A stretch of DNA of 11,163 bases, taken from NCBI GenBank assembly GCA_025997455.1, contig BNUP01000070.1, positions 1 to 11,163 of the forward strand. The letters are read 5' to 3'. Positions 1 to 8,500 of this stretch are shown here, piece after piece. The notes under the pieces are model-generated. The model saw only the letters and a program-made list of their open reading frames with translations, was not told the DNA's origin and did no database searches. Positions within the stretch are counted from its first letter, which is position 1; each line of letters begins with the position of its first letter. The translations under genes and the position numbers were made by a program. The stretch is from Fibrobacterales bacterium (GTDB lineage Bacteria > Fibrobacterota > Fibrobacteria > Fibrobacterales > Fibrobacteraceae).

Positions 1-851
1 TAATTTTGGTTTTTGGAGTTTTCTTCTTAAACGATAAAGATCCGCGCGAAACTTTTTTGACCTACCAACTGAGGTTCAACCAAGTCAGCACCTTGCAGCA
101 AGACGATCCGGTTAAAGTCAATGGCGTAAAACTCGGTAAAGTTGAAAATATTGCACTCTACGGAAACGGAGTTCTGGTCCGCATATCCCTGAGAAACGAT
201 GTGAAATTGCCGATAGACAGCGACATTCGCGTTCAAAACATAGGTCTCTTGGGTGAAAGACAAATAGGAATGCTGCTCGGCGACTCCCTTAAATACTTCA
301 CCACAAACGATACCATAAAAGGGGAGTTCGATGCGGGTATAGCAGAAGTTATGGGAATGGCAGGCGAAGTTTTAGACAGTGCAAAAATTTTAATGAACAT
401 AGCCCACACAATGCTCGACTCAACAATAGCCACACAAGACTTTCGCGACAGATTTCACCGCATTCTCGATAAGGTAGAGGATTTGGAAGACCAAGCAAAC
501 AGTTTAATTCAACGAGCCGACCCTGCACTGCAAACTTCACTTGCGGGACTTTCAAACGCCACAAAAAAAGTTAATGACATACTTGACGAAAATCGCGAAC
601 CTCTTCAAAATTTGGTAGCCGATGCCCGCGGGCTTGCCAAAAATGCAGACGGCTTGGTGAATAACGCCGACACTGCGATTCAACGGGTTTTGGTTTTAAC
701 GGAAAAATTGCAGTCCAAAAACAACACGCTCGGCATATTGTTAAACGACCGCAAACTTCACGACGATATTTCAACCACCGTTCATTCGGCGGACAGTTTG
801 TTTAATTTAATAATTAAAGACGGTTTAGATGTGAATATTGATTTCTTTTGA
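1..851 (+). CDS. MlaD/MCE-family lipid-transport substrate-binding protein, 5'-truncated
   Basis: This is probably the periplasmic, inner-membrane-anchored component of an Mla-type ABC lipid transporter. MCE domains form ring-shaped assemblies that pass phospholipids between inner and outer membranes (family knowledge). The frame is open from the window edge (first full codon at base 3), so the real start and most of the N-terminal membrane helix are cut off. The hydrophobic VFGVFFL at the edge is the end of that helix. Counting from base 6, the MCE domain covers about residues 19-93, with the typical pattern of VKVNGVKLGKV, a hydrophobic beta repeat, then NIGLLGERQIGMLLG. Residues about 110-265 are predicted mostly helical, matching the C-terminal helical region of MlaD/PqiB-type proteins. 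The permease and ATPase partners would be expected upstream, outside the window. ptsH begins 33 nt downstream on the same strand. Family call is firm; the lipid substrate is unknown. Confidence 0.82.
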   Translation, partial: ILVFGVFFLNDKDPRETFLTYQLRFNQVSTLQQDDPVKVNGVKLGKVENIALYGNGVLVRISLRNDVKLPIDSDIRVQNIGLLGERQIGMLLGDSLKYFTTNDTIKGEFDAGIAEVMGMAGEVLDSAKILMNIAHTMLDSTIATQDFRDRFHRILDKVEDLEDQANSLIQRADPALQTSLAGLSNATKKVNDILDENREPLQNLVADARGLAKNADGLVNNADTAIQRVLVLTEKLQSKNNTLGILLNDRKLHDDISTTVHSADSLFNLIIKDGLDVNIDFF

Positions 852-884
852 TTTGGGTAGCACAGAATACGAAGTGGGAATAAT

Positions 885-1157
885 ATGTTGAAACGCACTC
901 TCAAGGTAATAAATTCGCTTGGCATACACGCCAGACCGGCAGGTCGCATAGTAGATATAACGAGTTCGGCAAAAAGCGATGTCGAATTGACTTATCACGA
1001 GCAAACCGTAAATGCAAAGTCAATTTTAAACTTGATGATGCTTGCAATGGAGAAGGATTCTGAAATTGAATTTGTTGCAGACGGGGAAGATGAACAACAG
1101 GTTTTAGATGAATTGGAAAAACTTTTTCAAGATAAATTTTATGAGGATGCATCATAG
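885..1157 (+). CDS. ptsH: HPr phosphocarrier protein of the PTS
   Basis: HPr is the small cytoplasmic carrier that takes phosphate from enzyme I on a histidine and passes it to sugar-specific EIIA proteins or regulatory targets. The 90-aa length is usual for HPr. The active-site segment NSLGIHARPAG places the phospho-acceptor at His15 with Arg17 beside it. The second hallmark, NAKSILNLMMLA, places Ser46 exactly where HPr kinase/phosphorylase modifies the protein in organisms that have that enzyme. Whether this host has an HPr kinase cannot be seen here. The ATG at 885 gives the canonical N-terminus. A weak purine stretch (GTGGGA) lies upstream. The stop is 2 nt before the ptsI ATG, so the two are certainly co-transcribed and probably translationally coupled. 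No EII gene is visible, so the pair may serve a dispersed set of EIIs or a regulatory PTS. Confidence 0.95.
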   Translation: MLKRTLKVINSLGIHARPAGRIVDITSSAKSDVELTYHEQTVNAKSILNLMMLAMEKDSEIEFVADGEDEQQVLDELEKLFQDKFYEDAS

Positions 1158-1159
1158 CA

Positions 1160-3007
1160 ATGTCCGAAACCTCGCCATCAAAACCAAGAAAAATTTTTGT
1201 AGGATCCGCTGCATCACCCGGCTATGTAATAGCAAAAGCACATTTGGTAGTTCACCACAGAGTTGCTGTATCTTCAACCCGCATTCCAAAAAGCAGTGTA
1301 TCGAACAACATTGAATACTTTCGCCGCGCGGTAAAGCAGGTCAAACAGGAAATTACAAGAATACGGGATATAACTCTTGAAAAAGTAGGCAGAGACGAGG
1401 CGAAAATTTTTGATTCGCATTTGCTTATGCTCCAAGACCCGTCTCTTATAGAAGATGTTTTAAAGTTAATCCGCACCGAGAATTGGAACGCCGGATATGC
1501 ATTTCATTTAAGAATGCAGGAACTTTTTGCACAATTTGAAAAAGGCGGAAAACTTCTCAAAGACAGAACTCAAGACCTCAAAGACTTATATAACAGAATT
1601 CTCTTGCACTTAAACGGCGGTGAAAGCGAACCCGAATTTCCCGTGGAAGATTTAAAAGAAGAAGTCGTTTTGGTGGGCTACACAATTGGTCCCAATATGC
1701 TGATGCATTTTGAAAACAGAAAATTTGCACTTGCAATGGATACGGGAAGTGTCACGAGCCATGTGTCAATTCTTGCGAGGTCAATGCAAATTCCCGCGGT
1801 AATGGGTCTCGGCAGCATAAGCGAAAGTATAAGCGACGGAGATATTCTTGTAATAGACGGAACAAGCGGAATAGTAATAGTTAATCCAGATGAAAACGAC
1901 ATAAAAAAATATAGCAAACAAATAGAGGTTTTCCAAAATCAAAAATTGGAACTCCTCACGATGAAGGATTTGGAATCCGTTACAATGGACGGTAAATACA
2001 TAAAACTTTGTGCAAACATTGAGAGATATAACGAGGCTAATGAAGTTCTCTCATTCGGTGCAACCGGCGTGGGTCTTTATCGCTCGGAATTTTTATACTT
2101 CGGCAGGGAAACGCTGCCAACATTAAAAGAACAATCGGAGGCATACAGCGAAGTTACTCACAAATTATATCCTCTTCCCGTGACCATTCGCACATTAGAT
2201 GCCGGCGGCGACAAAATGCTCGCATCTGCCAGTGCGGATGCCGAAAATAATCCGTTTATGGGTTGGCGTTCCATTCGTATTTGCTTGGATAGAAAGGATA
2301 TTTTCAAGGAGCAGTTAAAGGCATTGATAATCGCAGGCGACAAGGGTAATTTGAAAATTATGTTCCCTATGATTTCTGGAATAGGCGAGTTGGAACGGGC
2401 AAAGGAAATTTATGGGGAATGCTGTGAGGAACTCGAAAAGAAAGGCGTTAAAATACCGCAAATAGAAATTGGTGCAATGATAGAAATTCCGTCTGCCGTG
2501 CTTATGGTCGATGAGTTGGCTCGAATGGTAGATTTTTTTAGTATAGGCACAAATGATTTAATTCAGTTCACGCTTGCGGTGGATAGGTCTAACGGTAAAA
2601 TTGCAAATATGTATGAACCGCATCATCCTGCGGTTTTGCGTGCCATTAAAATGACTATAGATGCCGCGCATCGTGAGGGTATTCCCGTTTGCGTTTGCGG
2701 TGAAATGGCAAGCGACCCGCTCAGTTCTTTATTATTGGTGGGTCTTGGCGTAGATGAACTTTCGATGTCATCTTGGAGTATAATGGAGTGCAAAAAAATC
2801 ATTCGTTCCATAAATTACGATGAAGTTCGTGCAACTGCCGCCGAAGTTATAAAGTTCGGTGATACCGATAGTATAAATAATTATCTTCGCAAAAAATATT
2901 CCAACAAAATAAAGAGTTTGGGTATTTCCTCATTCATAACCTCCAAAGAATTTTCCGCAAGCGACCGTGCTCTTGTCCGCGTAAATGGTCAAATTGAGAG
3001 GATATAG
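1160..3007 (+). CDS. ptsI: PTS enzyme I (phosphoenolpyruvate-protein phosphotransferase)
   Basis: Enzyme I autophosphorylates with PEP and transfers the phosphate to HPr in the cytoplasm. At 615 aa it is slightly longer than the usual ~575, with extra residues at the N- and C-termini. Domain order is normal: N-terminal HPr-binding/swivelling domain (about 10-245) and PEP-binding TIM barrel (about 270-550). The phospho-histidine motif is GSVTSHVSILAR with His201. It differs from the common GGRTSH by Ser at the second Gly and Val at the Arg, while TSH is intact. In the barrel, GVGLYRSEFLY (Arg308), RTLDAGGDK, AMIEIPSAV (Glu442), SIGTNDLIQF (Asn465, Asp466) and VCVCGEMA (Cys513) match the PEP- and Mg-binding and catalytic Cys regions. 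It therefore looks fully active. There is no GAF domain at the N-terminus, so it is not the nitrogen-PTS PtsP form. The ATG at 1160 follows the ptsH stop by 2 nt; GAGGA lies about 11 nt upstream. Confidence 0.95.
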   Translation: MSETSPSKPRKIFVGSAASPGYVIAKAHLVVHHRVAVSSTRIPKSSVSNNIEYFRRAVKQVKQEITRIRDITLEKVGRDEAKIFDSHLLMLQDPSLIEDVLKLIRTENWNAGYAFHLRMQELFAQFEKGGKLLKDRTQDLKDLYNRILLHLNGGESEPEFPVEDLKEEVVLVGYTIGPNMLMHFENRKFALAMDTGSVTSHVSILARSMQIPAVMGLGSISESISDGDILVIDGTSGIVIVNPDENDIKKYSKQIEVFQNQKLELLTMKDLESVTMDGKYIKLCANIERYNEANEVLSFGATGVGLYRSEFLYFGRETLPTLKEQSEAYSEVTHKLYPLPVTIRTLDAGGDKMLASASADAENNPFMGWRSIRICLDRKDIFKEQLKALIIAGDKGNLKIMFPMISGIGELERAKEIYGECCEELEKKGVKIPQIEIGAMIEIPSAVLMVDELARMVDFFSIGTNDLIQFTLAVDRSNGKIANMYEPHHPAVLRAIKMTIDAAHREGIPVCVCGEMASDPLSSLLLVGLGVDELSMSSWSIMECKKIIRSINYDEVRATAAEVIKFGDTDSINNYLRKKYSNKIKSLGISSFITSKEFSASDRALVRVNGQIERI

Positions 3008-3033
3008 GGCTGGGAGTGGAGAGTTGAAAGAAT

Positions 3034-3073
3034 AGAGAGTAGAGAGTAGAGAGTAGAGAGTAGAGAGTAGAGT
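3034..3073 (+). repeat. AGAGAGT heptad tandem array (left arm)
   Basis: Five perfect consecutive copies of AGAGAGT occupy 3034-3068, followed by a partial copy (AGAGT) to 3073. The preceding 20 nt (GGAGTGGAGAGTTGAAAGAA) look like decayed copies of the same purine-rich unit. The array begins 26 nt after the ptsI stop. Its complement recurs at 3154-3181, making a potential stem. Low-complexity heptads of this kind can change copy number by slippage. Confidence 0.95.
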
Positions 3074-3111
3074 TATTATTCCAAGAATCATTTTCAATAT
3101 TCAACTCTATA

Positions 3112-3123
3112 AACTTGCAAGTT
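3112..3123. repeat. 12-nt perfect palindrome AACTTGCAAGTT
   Basis: A perfect 12-bp dyad lies between the two heptad arrays, in what would be the loop of the large hairpin. It could be an operator half-site pair or a small nested hairpin, but a 12-nt palindrome can arise by chance and no second copy was noticed in the window. Function is not assignable. Confidence 0.4.
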
Positions 3124-3153
3124 GGTCTATGGTAAATGGACATTCTCCACTTT

Positions 3154-3181
3154 ACTCTCTACTCTCTACTCTTTACTCTCT
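3154..3181 (-). repeat. ACTCTCT heptad tandem array (right arm, inverted copy)
   Basis: Four consecutive heptads (ACTCTCT, ACTCTCT, ACTCTTT, ACTCTCT) are the reverse complement of the left-hand AGAGAGT array, with one mismatch. A degenerate copy (CCACTTT) precedes them. Pairing of the two arms would give a stem of roughly 28 bp with a loop of about 80 nt. The array ends 23 nt before the isomerase ATG, so copy-number changes would alter its upstream region but not its reading frame. Confidence 0.93.
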
Positions 3182-3192
3182 CCCCACTTTTC

Positions 3193-3198
3193 TACCTT
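3193..3198 (+). promoter_or_regulatory. Candidate -10 element TACCTT before the FKBP gene
   Basis: TACCTT lies 6 nt upstream of the ATG at 3205, the spacing expected if transcription starts at or next to the start codon. It sits inside a 14-nt string (TTTTCTACCTTCCC, 3188-3201) repeated exactly at 11134-11147, also just before an ATG. The -35 is poor: TTTACT at 3172-3177 gives only a 15-nt spacer. No Shine-Dalgarno sequence precedes the gene, which fits a leaderless or short-leader transcript. This is inference from spacing. Confidence 0.35.
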
Positions 3199-3204
3199 CC
3201 CGTT

Positions 3205-3951
3205 ATGAATAAAATTCTTATCCTCGCGACAACTGCCGCAACAGCATTCCTTTGTTCCTGCGACCTTAACGCAGACAACAGCACCGTCAAAATTCAAGAG
3301 TCCTTGCAGACTCCAAAAGGCAAGCACAGTTACGCGATCGGCACAGATATTGGTCGTTCCGTAAAGCAGATTGATGCCGAATTGGACTACTCGGTAGTGG
3401 TGCAGGCTATAAAGGACCAGTTAGACACCACAAAACCTGCACTTATGAACGACAGCGAAGTAACCGCCGCCTTGCAGGATTTTATGGTTGAAATGAGAAA
3501 GAGTCGCTTAGCAAAGGATTCAGTTGCCGCAGTTGAACGGGCACAAAAAGCAGTCGAAAATCTTATCAACCAAAACGCTTTCCTCGAAAAAAATAAAACA
3601 GAACCCGGAATTGTCACCACCGAAAGCGGCTTGCAATACATAGTGCTCACGGAAGGCGCGGGTAAAGTTGCAAAAGACGGCGATACCATAACCGTTCATT
3701 ACACAGGCACTCTCCAAGACGGCACAAAATTTGATTCTTCAATAGACAGAAATCAACCGCTCTCAATTGCACTCCAAGAAGGGCAACTGATAAAGGGTTG
3801 GGTGGAAGTTCTGCGATTGATGAAAAAAGGCGAAAAAATTCGCGTATGGATTCCAAGTGCACTGGGTTACGGCGAAAGCGGCAACCCTGTAATTCCGGGA
3901 AATTCACTTTTGATTTTTGAGATGGAATTGTTAGATGTAAAGGGAAAATAA
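3205..3951 (+). CDS. FKBP-type peptidyl-prolyl cis-trans isomerase, probable lipoprotein (FkpA/Mip-like)
   Basis: This enzyme is expected to catalyse cis-trans isomerisation of Xaa-Pro bonds and help fold exported proteins in the periplasm. The ATG at 3205 is chosen over an upstream in-frame ATG at 3136: only from 3205 does the protein start with a signal peptide (MNKILILATTAATAF), and the 23 upstream codons merely translate the heptad repeat. The lipobox is L-C-S-C, giving lipidated Cys19, followed by Asp20. Residues about 35-130 match the helical FKBP_N dimerisation domain. Residues about 137-245 form the FKBP_C catalytic domain, with VHYTGTLQDGTKFDSS (Tyr166, Asp177), LIKGW (Trp199), LGYGESGNPVIPGN (Tyr222) and LLIFEMELL (Phe238). 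At 248 aa it has the normal length for FkpA/Mip proteins. Gene-specific orthology is not certain, so no symbol is given. Confidence 0.92.
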   Translation: MNKILILATTAATAFLCSCDLNADNSTVKIQESLQTPKGKHSYAIGTDIGRSVKQIDAELDYSVVVQAIKDQLDTTKPALMNDSEVTAALQDFMVEMRKSRLAKDSVAAVERAQKAVENLINQNAFLEKNKTEPGIVTTESGLQYIVLTEGAGKVAKDGDTITVHYTGTLQDGTKFDSSIDRNQPLSIALQEGQLIKGWVEVLRLMKKGEKIRVWIPSALGYGESGNPVIPGNSLLIFEMELLDVKGK

Positions 3952-3967
3952 AAGCGTCTAAGGCTTT

Positions 3968-5533
3968 ATGCAACGACTTCCCCTTGGCATTCAAACATTT
4001 TCAAAAATTCGCAAATACGGCGATTTGTATGTGGATAAAACCGCACTTATCTATGAACTTGCAAAAATGCAAAATGCCGTATTTCTCTCCCGTCCGCGCA
4101 GGTTTGGCAAGTCGCTCACTTGCTCCACTTTGCGTTCGCTGTTTGAAGGTAAAAGGGAACTTTTCAAAGACCTTGCAATAGACAACTCGGATTGGGAATG
4201 GGCAGAATATCCCGTTGTGCACATTGACTTGAATGCGGGAAATTTTGAAAGGGGAATAGAGCCGCTTGACAATTGGATAAGGAGCGGATTGCAATTTTCT
4301 GCAGACGATTACAAAGTTCCGTTAATTGGAAACGATAATCCGGAACGCTTTAAAAATTTGCTAAAATCGCTTTACGAAAAATACAAAAGTCAAGTTGTTG
4401 TGATAATAGACGAATATGACAAACCGTTATTAAACACATTGGACAATCCTGAATTGCATAAGCAAATTTTGGCAACGCTAAAAAGTTTTTACGGAGTTCT
4501 AAAAAGTTCCGATTCTTTTTTAAGATTTGCATTCATCACGGGCGTTACAAAATTTGCCCACACGAGTATATTCAGCGATTTAAACCAACTCAAAGACATT
4601 TCCTTAAATCCAAAATTTGCAGAACTCTGCGGCATAACACAAAAAGAGATAGATAGGTATTTCCCGGATAGAATTGATTACTGTCTGCAAGAATTGAAAT
4701 ATTTTAACGGCGACAAAAAAAAGTATTTGAATAAATTAAAGAGATTTTACAACGGATACAAATTTTCTAAAGGTCTAACAAGCGTTTACAACCCCGTAAG
4801 TTTGTTAAATCATTTTGACGAGGCGGAGTTTAGGAATTTCTGGTTTGAGACCGGTGGCACGCCTACATTTTTGATTAGACTGATTAAAGAGCAAAAGATT
4901 AACATTTTGGATTTGGACAAGGAGAATGTATCTTCTATTGAGTTTGGTAAGTTTGATATGGAGAATATGCTGGCAGTTCCGGTTCTTTACCAGAGCGGTT
5001 ATTTGACAATTAAAGATTATGATGAAAAGAGAAATATTTACTCGCTCGGCTACCCCAATGACGAGATAAAGGCGAGTTTTAGCGATGTTCTTGCAGACAA
5101 ATTTGCAAATATAAAATCGTCTAAATCCGGTTTGTGGATAGTGGAAATTGCGGATGCTTTGGACGAGTGCAATATTGAAAAATTCATAGAAAAATTGAGA
5201 CCGTTTTACAATTCCATTCCTTACGAGTTTTTTAGCCAAGTGGAATATTATTACGAGTTGGTTTTCTATTTGATTTTGCGAATGCTTTCAATTCACTGTG
5301 CGGTTGAGTTGCACACTGCAATAGGCAGAATAGACAGCGTTGTTGAGGTGGATGATTACATTTACTGCATTGAATTTAAGCGTAGCGGCACCGCACAGGA
5401 TGCATTAAATCAAATTAACGACAAAGATTATTGCTTAAGTTTTGAAAATGAAGACAGCAAAAAGATTGTGAAAATCGGCATTGCATTTGACGATGAAAAG
5501 AGGAATATCGGCGAATGGAAGGTGGAGAAGTGA
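3968..5533 (+). CDS. AAA-ATPase-like protein with C-terminal PD-(D/E)XK nuclease-like domain
   Basis: The cellular role is unknown. These proteins (PF09820 AAA-ATPase_like plus PF08011 PDDEXK_9, formerly DUF1703) occur as multi-copy families in gut and anaerobic bacteria. The 521-aa chain is complete. It opens with the family signature LPLGIQTFSKIRKYGDLYVDKT. The Walker A variant is RPRRFGKS (residues 42-49, Lys48), Walker B is VVVIIDEYD (Asp148, Glu149), and FITGVTKFAHTSIF lies at about 189-202. The C-terminal nuclease-like domain (about 415-515) carries GRIDSVVE (Asp456), then IEFKRSG (Glu469, Lys471) and Gln482 of the QI segment, so the PD-(D/E)XK triad looks intact. AAGG lies 4 nt before the ATG, one of the few plausible ribosome sites here. 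It follows the isomerase gene by 16 nt. Sampled GC is about 35%, below that of ptsI. It is compatible with the defence cluster next door, but no functional link is shown. Confidence 0.88.
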   Translation: MQRLPLGIQTFSKIRKYGDLYVDKTALIYELAKMQNAVFLSRPRRFGKSLTCSTLRSLFEGKRELFKDLAIDNSDWEWAEYPVVHIDLNAGNFERGIEPLDNWIRSGLQFSADDYKVPLIGNDNPERFKNLLKSLYEKYKSQVVVIIDEYDKPLLNTLDNPELHKQILATLKSFYGVLKSSDSFLRFAFITGVTKFAHTSIFSDLNQLKDISLNPKFAELCGITQKEIDRYFPDRIDYCLQELKYFNGDKKKYLNKLKRFYNGYKFSKGLTSVYNPVSLLNHFDEAEFRNFWFETGGTPTFLIRLIKEQKINILDLDKENVSSIEFGKFDMENMLAVPVLYQSGYLTIKDYDEKRNIYSLGYPNDEIKASFSDVLADKFANIKSSKSGLWIVEIADALDECNIEKFIEKLRPFYNSIPYEFFSQVEYYYELVFYLILRMLSIHCAVELHTAIGRIDSVVEVDDYIYCIEFKRSGTAQDALNQINDKDYCLSFENEDSKKIVKIGIAFDDEKRNIGEWKVEK

Positions 5534-5550
5534 AAATTATTCTTAAAAAA

Positions 5551-5579
5551 TGGACTCTTTTCATATAAATTTGTATATT
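5551..5579 (+). promoter_or_regulatory. Candidate promoter of the KAP-R-M operon
   Basis: TGGACT (5551-5556, 4 of 6 matches to TTGACA) and TATATT (5574-5579) are separated by exactly 17 nt, and the -10 ends 6 nt before the ATG at 5586. That would start the mRNA at or very near the ATG. The 52-nt gap before the KAP gene is the only space where the three-gene unit could have its own promoter outside coding sequence. The region is AT-rich, so a chance match is possible. Confidence 0.45.
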
Positions 5580-5585
5580 TACTCT

Positions 5586-8500
5586 ATGTCAAACCAACTC
5601 TTTTTGAAAAATAAATTTATCATAGACAAAGAAATAAATCTGAATGAGTGTGATTTTCTGAAAACGAAAATCTACGCAGATAATTTGATTAATATTATCA
5701 AAATTTCAGAACCTAATAGAGTTTTTACAGTTGGACTTTTTGGTAATTGGGGAACAGGTAAATCTTCCATTATTGAGACTTCTAAGCAAGATTTTGACCA
5801 ACAAAAAATAAAATTCATAACTTATGATGCTTGGCAATATGTAAATGATTCATTCAGAAGAATGTTTTTGCGGAAACTGCGCGAAGATTTGAAGTACGAA
5901 GAAACCGATTTAATGAAAAAATTCTATGAAAATGAATCAACTGATGTAGGAAACAAGTATCAATTATCGCCAACTCGACTCGCTTTCATTTTAGGTGGAT
6001 TAATTTTGTTTTTGGCAATAGTCACTTTTATTCCTTTTTGTATTGATTATAAGTTTCCAATTTATTCAATTTTTACATTATTAGGTTTGCTAATTACGAT
6101 TATTTCAGGTGCTTTTCACCAATTAAAAATGTCCGTCACAAAACCACACTTGTTCGCACCTGAACAATTTGAAGACTGCTTTAAAGAAATTGTATCAAAT
6201 TCTCTGTCAAAACCAAATAAAGTTCTAAAATGGGTTAAAGGGGATAACTCTATTCAAAATTTGGAAAAACTTGTAATAGTAATTGATAATATTGACAGAT
6301 GTAGCAATGATGTTGCCTACAATTTACTTACCGACATAAAAACTTTTTTTAGTGATGTAAAATATAGCATTGTGTTTGTAATTCCCGTAGATGATGAAGC
6401 CCTCAAAAAGCATATTATTCAAAATAGCAAAAATGATACTGACTGCGATAAAGACAAGGAAGAGTTTTTGCGTAAATTTTTCAATGTTACCATTCGTATT
6501 AAACCTTATGCTGAAACAGATATGTACGCTTTTGCAAAACAAATTTGTGAAAAATCGGGGTTGAATTTTAAGCCAGAAACAATAAATGTTGCTTCAAAAG
6601 AATACGCAAAAAATCCGCGTAGGATAATTCAGTTGTTCAATAATTTATTGGCAGAAATGAATTATTATGATGCAGAATTTGCTCAAAATAATGAAACACT
6701 AATCTGTTGTGCTTTAATAATCCGCGAAGAATACCAAAAATATTACAATGTTATTGTCAATTCTCCCAAAATATTCAATGAGGATTATACTGAAAAAGAT
6801 GAAAATACAAAGCGGTTTATTCGCATTGTGCAAGCCAATCTTGGAAAAGTTGAATTATCTGATTTGAGCAAAGTTTTAACTAATTCTTACCACCAATTTG
6901 ATGATATTCCCGCCGACCTTAAAGATGCGATAAATACTTTTGGCACTGAAAAAGTTTTAAGTGTTTGGGAAACCGAAAAGGACAATATTGCAGATTATAT
7001 TTTTGACAGATTTAATTATGCAATAAAAAATAATTTCATTGATAATGAACTAGTTCCTCTTTTTGATGTGTTAGCACAAATAAATACTAAATTTCAGATT
7101 GAAACTCATTTTGCAAAAAAGATAGACGAAAAAACATTTGATTTTATGCCTAATATAATTTCAAAAACGAAAAATCACAAAAATCTTTGCAATTATGCCA
7201 TGCTACGAGAGAAGCAGAATTATAAAAAAATAAAAACGACTTTGATAGAAAATTGTAAGCGGACAGAAAAGCAAGAAAAAGAAAAGTATTGGAATTCTTT
7301 TTTTATTGCGATACTAAAAGTTTTTCAAGATAAAGAAACTTCTATCGCTTTGTCTTCTACTTACACGCTTTATCAACAAGATATTGAATATCGCAATTTT
7401 TCCAAAGACCAAATTGAATATCTAATTTCCGACGAATTTGTTCAGCAACGAATTTCTGAATTACCAACAGACAAAACAAGCAAAGAAATTTCATTAGATA
7501 TAAAAACCGATGAATATGAAACAGTAAAATGGTTGTTTAAAAATAAAAAAAATATTGTAGCGGAAACTTATGCAACTTTATTTGCTAAAATCATTGGCGA
7601 CGATAGTTCTGAAAATCGAATGAAAGGTAAAACAATAGAGGAAATTGCGAATATTTTGAAATTTGTAAATCCATTATTAAATCTGATACCTGCTGGAAAA
7701 CTGACGACACAACCACAAACTTTGTATAATTTGATTGTAAAAGACAGGCAAATGTTAAACCCACAATATTTTAACAAAAATAGAAATCAAAATTTGCCGG
7801 TTGAACCACCATACTACCAATCACGAAATTTTATTGATGAGTGTATTGCCTCTGACACTTATATTCAAGATATAATAGATTTTGTGATAAATGCATATAG
7901 AGTTTCTAATAACAATACGGATGTTTCGGCTGAAATAGATAAATTACTCAAGAAAACGAATCTTGATACATGTTTCATAGAATTAATTGACAAGAGACTT
8001 TCTCTCAATCCGTTACTTAATCTTATTTTTGACGATGACCAAAACTATGAAGGTAAAAATAATTTCAAAGAGGCAAATAGATTGTCTTTGCTGAAACATT
8101 GCTTTATCCAAAAAACCGAAAAAAATCAATATATTATTTCTGAAGATAAAGCAAAAAGCAAACTCAATGAATTACTGGCTTATGCACAGAAAGAAAAATC
8201 AAGTGAGGTATATACATTGCTTGAAGCATTGTCAGAGCAAGAACTATACAAGAATTTATTAACTTCTTTAATCATTGCGAAAGATAGTGCTTTTGTAAAT
8301 AGCCTGCCTAAAAAACTTCTTACATTGGCGGTAAATTCTTTTAATAAAGACAACTATAAAGATTATGCAAATAATTTTGATTTTTTATCTGTTATAATGC
8401 AACACGGAAAGAATAATCAAAAAAGTTATGTTGTGAAAATATTAACCGCAAAATTAGATGACAATATTGACATTGAACGAGTATTAAATTTGATAGAAAC

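Larger units (their letters stand above)
3008..3204. other. 197-nt intergenic region with inverted heptad arrays
   Basis: This is the only gap over 60 nt between genes in the window. It holds two heptamer arrays in opposite orientation (3034-3073 and 3154-3181), about 80 nt between them that include a 12-nt palindrome, and a promoter-like TACCTT just before the isomerase start. I see no credible gene in it. The frame open from 3136 into the isomerase gene is only read-through of the right-hand array. A conventional terminator after ptsI is not visible unless the large hairpin plays that part; no T-tract follows the right arm. Confidence 0.7.

Noticed and set aside
3034..3181. CRISPR array
   Set aside because: The repeats are 7-nt units in direct contact with no unique spacers, and they occur in two opposite orientations.
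3136..3204. In-frame upstream start that would extend the FKBP protein by 23 residues
   Set aside because: The extension translates the ACTCTCT heptads (LYSLLFTL-like) and buries the lipoprotein signal peptide, which begins cleanly at the ATG at 3205.
3951..3967. Small hairpin (AAAGC / GCTTT) between the isomerase and AAA/PD-(D/E)XK genes as a terminator
   Set aside because: The stem is only 5 bp with no T-tract, and it abuts the next start codon, so it is not credible as a terminator.
4805..5239. 144-codon open frame on the minus strand inside the AAA/PD-(D/E)XK gene
   Set aside because: It lies wholly within a gene with intact family motifs, has no recognisable domain and looks like a frame shadow.
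5566..5573. Bacteroidota-type -7 box (TAAATTTG) before the KAP gene
   Set aside because: No TTTG-like -33 element lies about 19-21 nt upstream, and the -35/-10 pair TGGACT/TATATT with 17-nt spacing explains the region better.
5550..5585. In-frame upstream ATG that would extend the KAP protein by 12 residues
   Set aside because: It overlaps the best -35 candidate, and the extra residues carry no family motif. It cannot be fully excluded.
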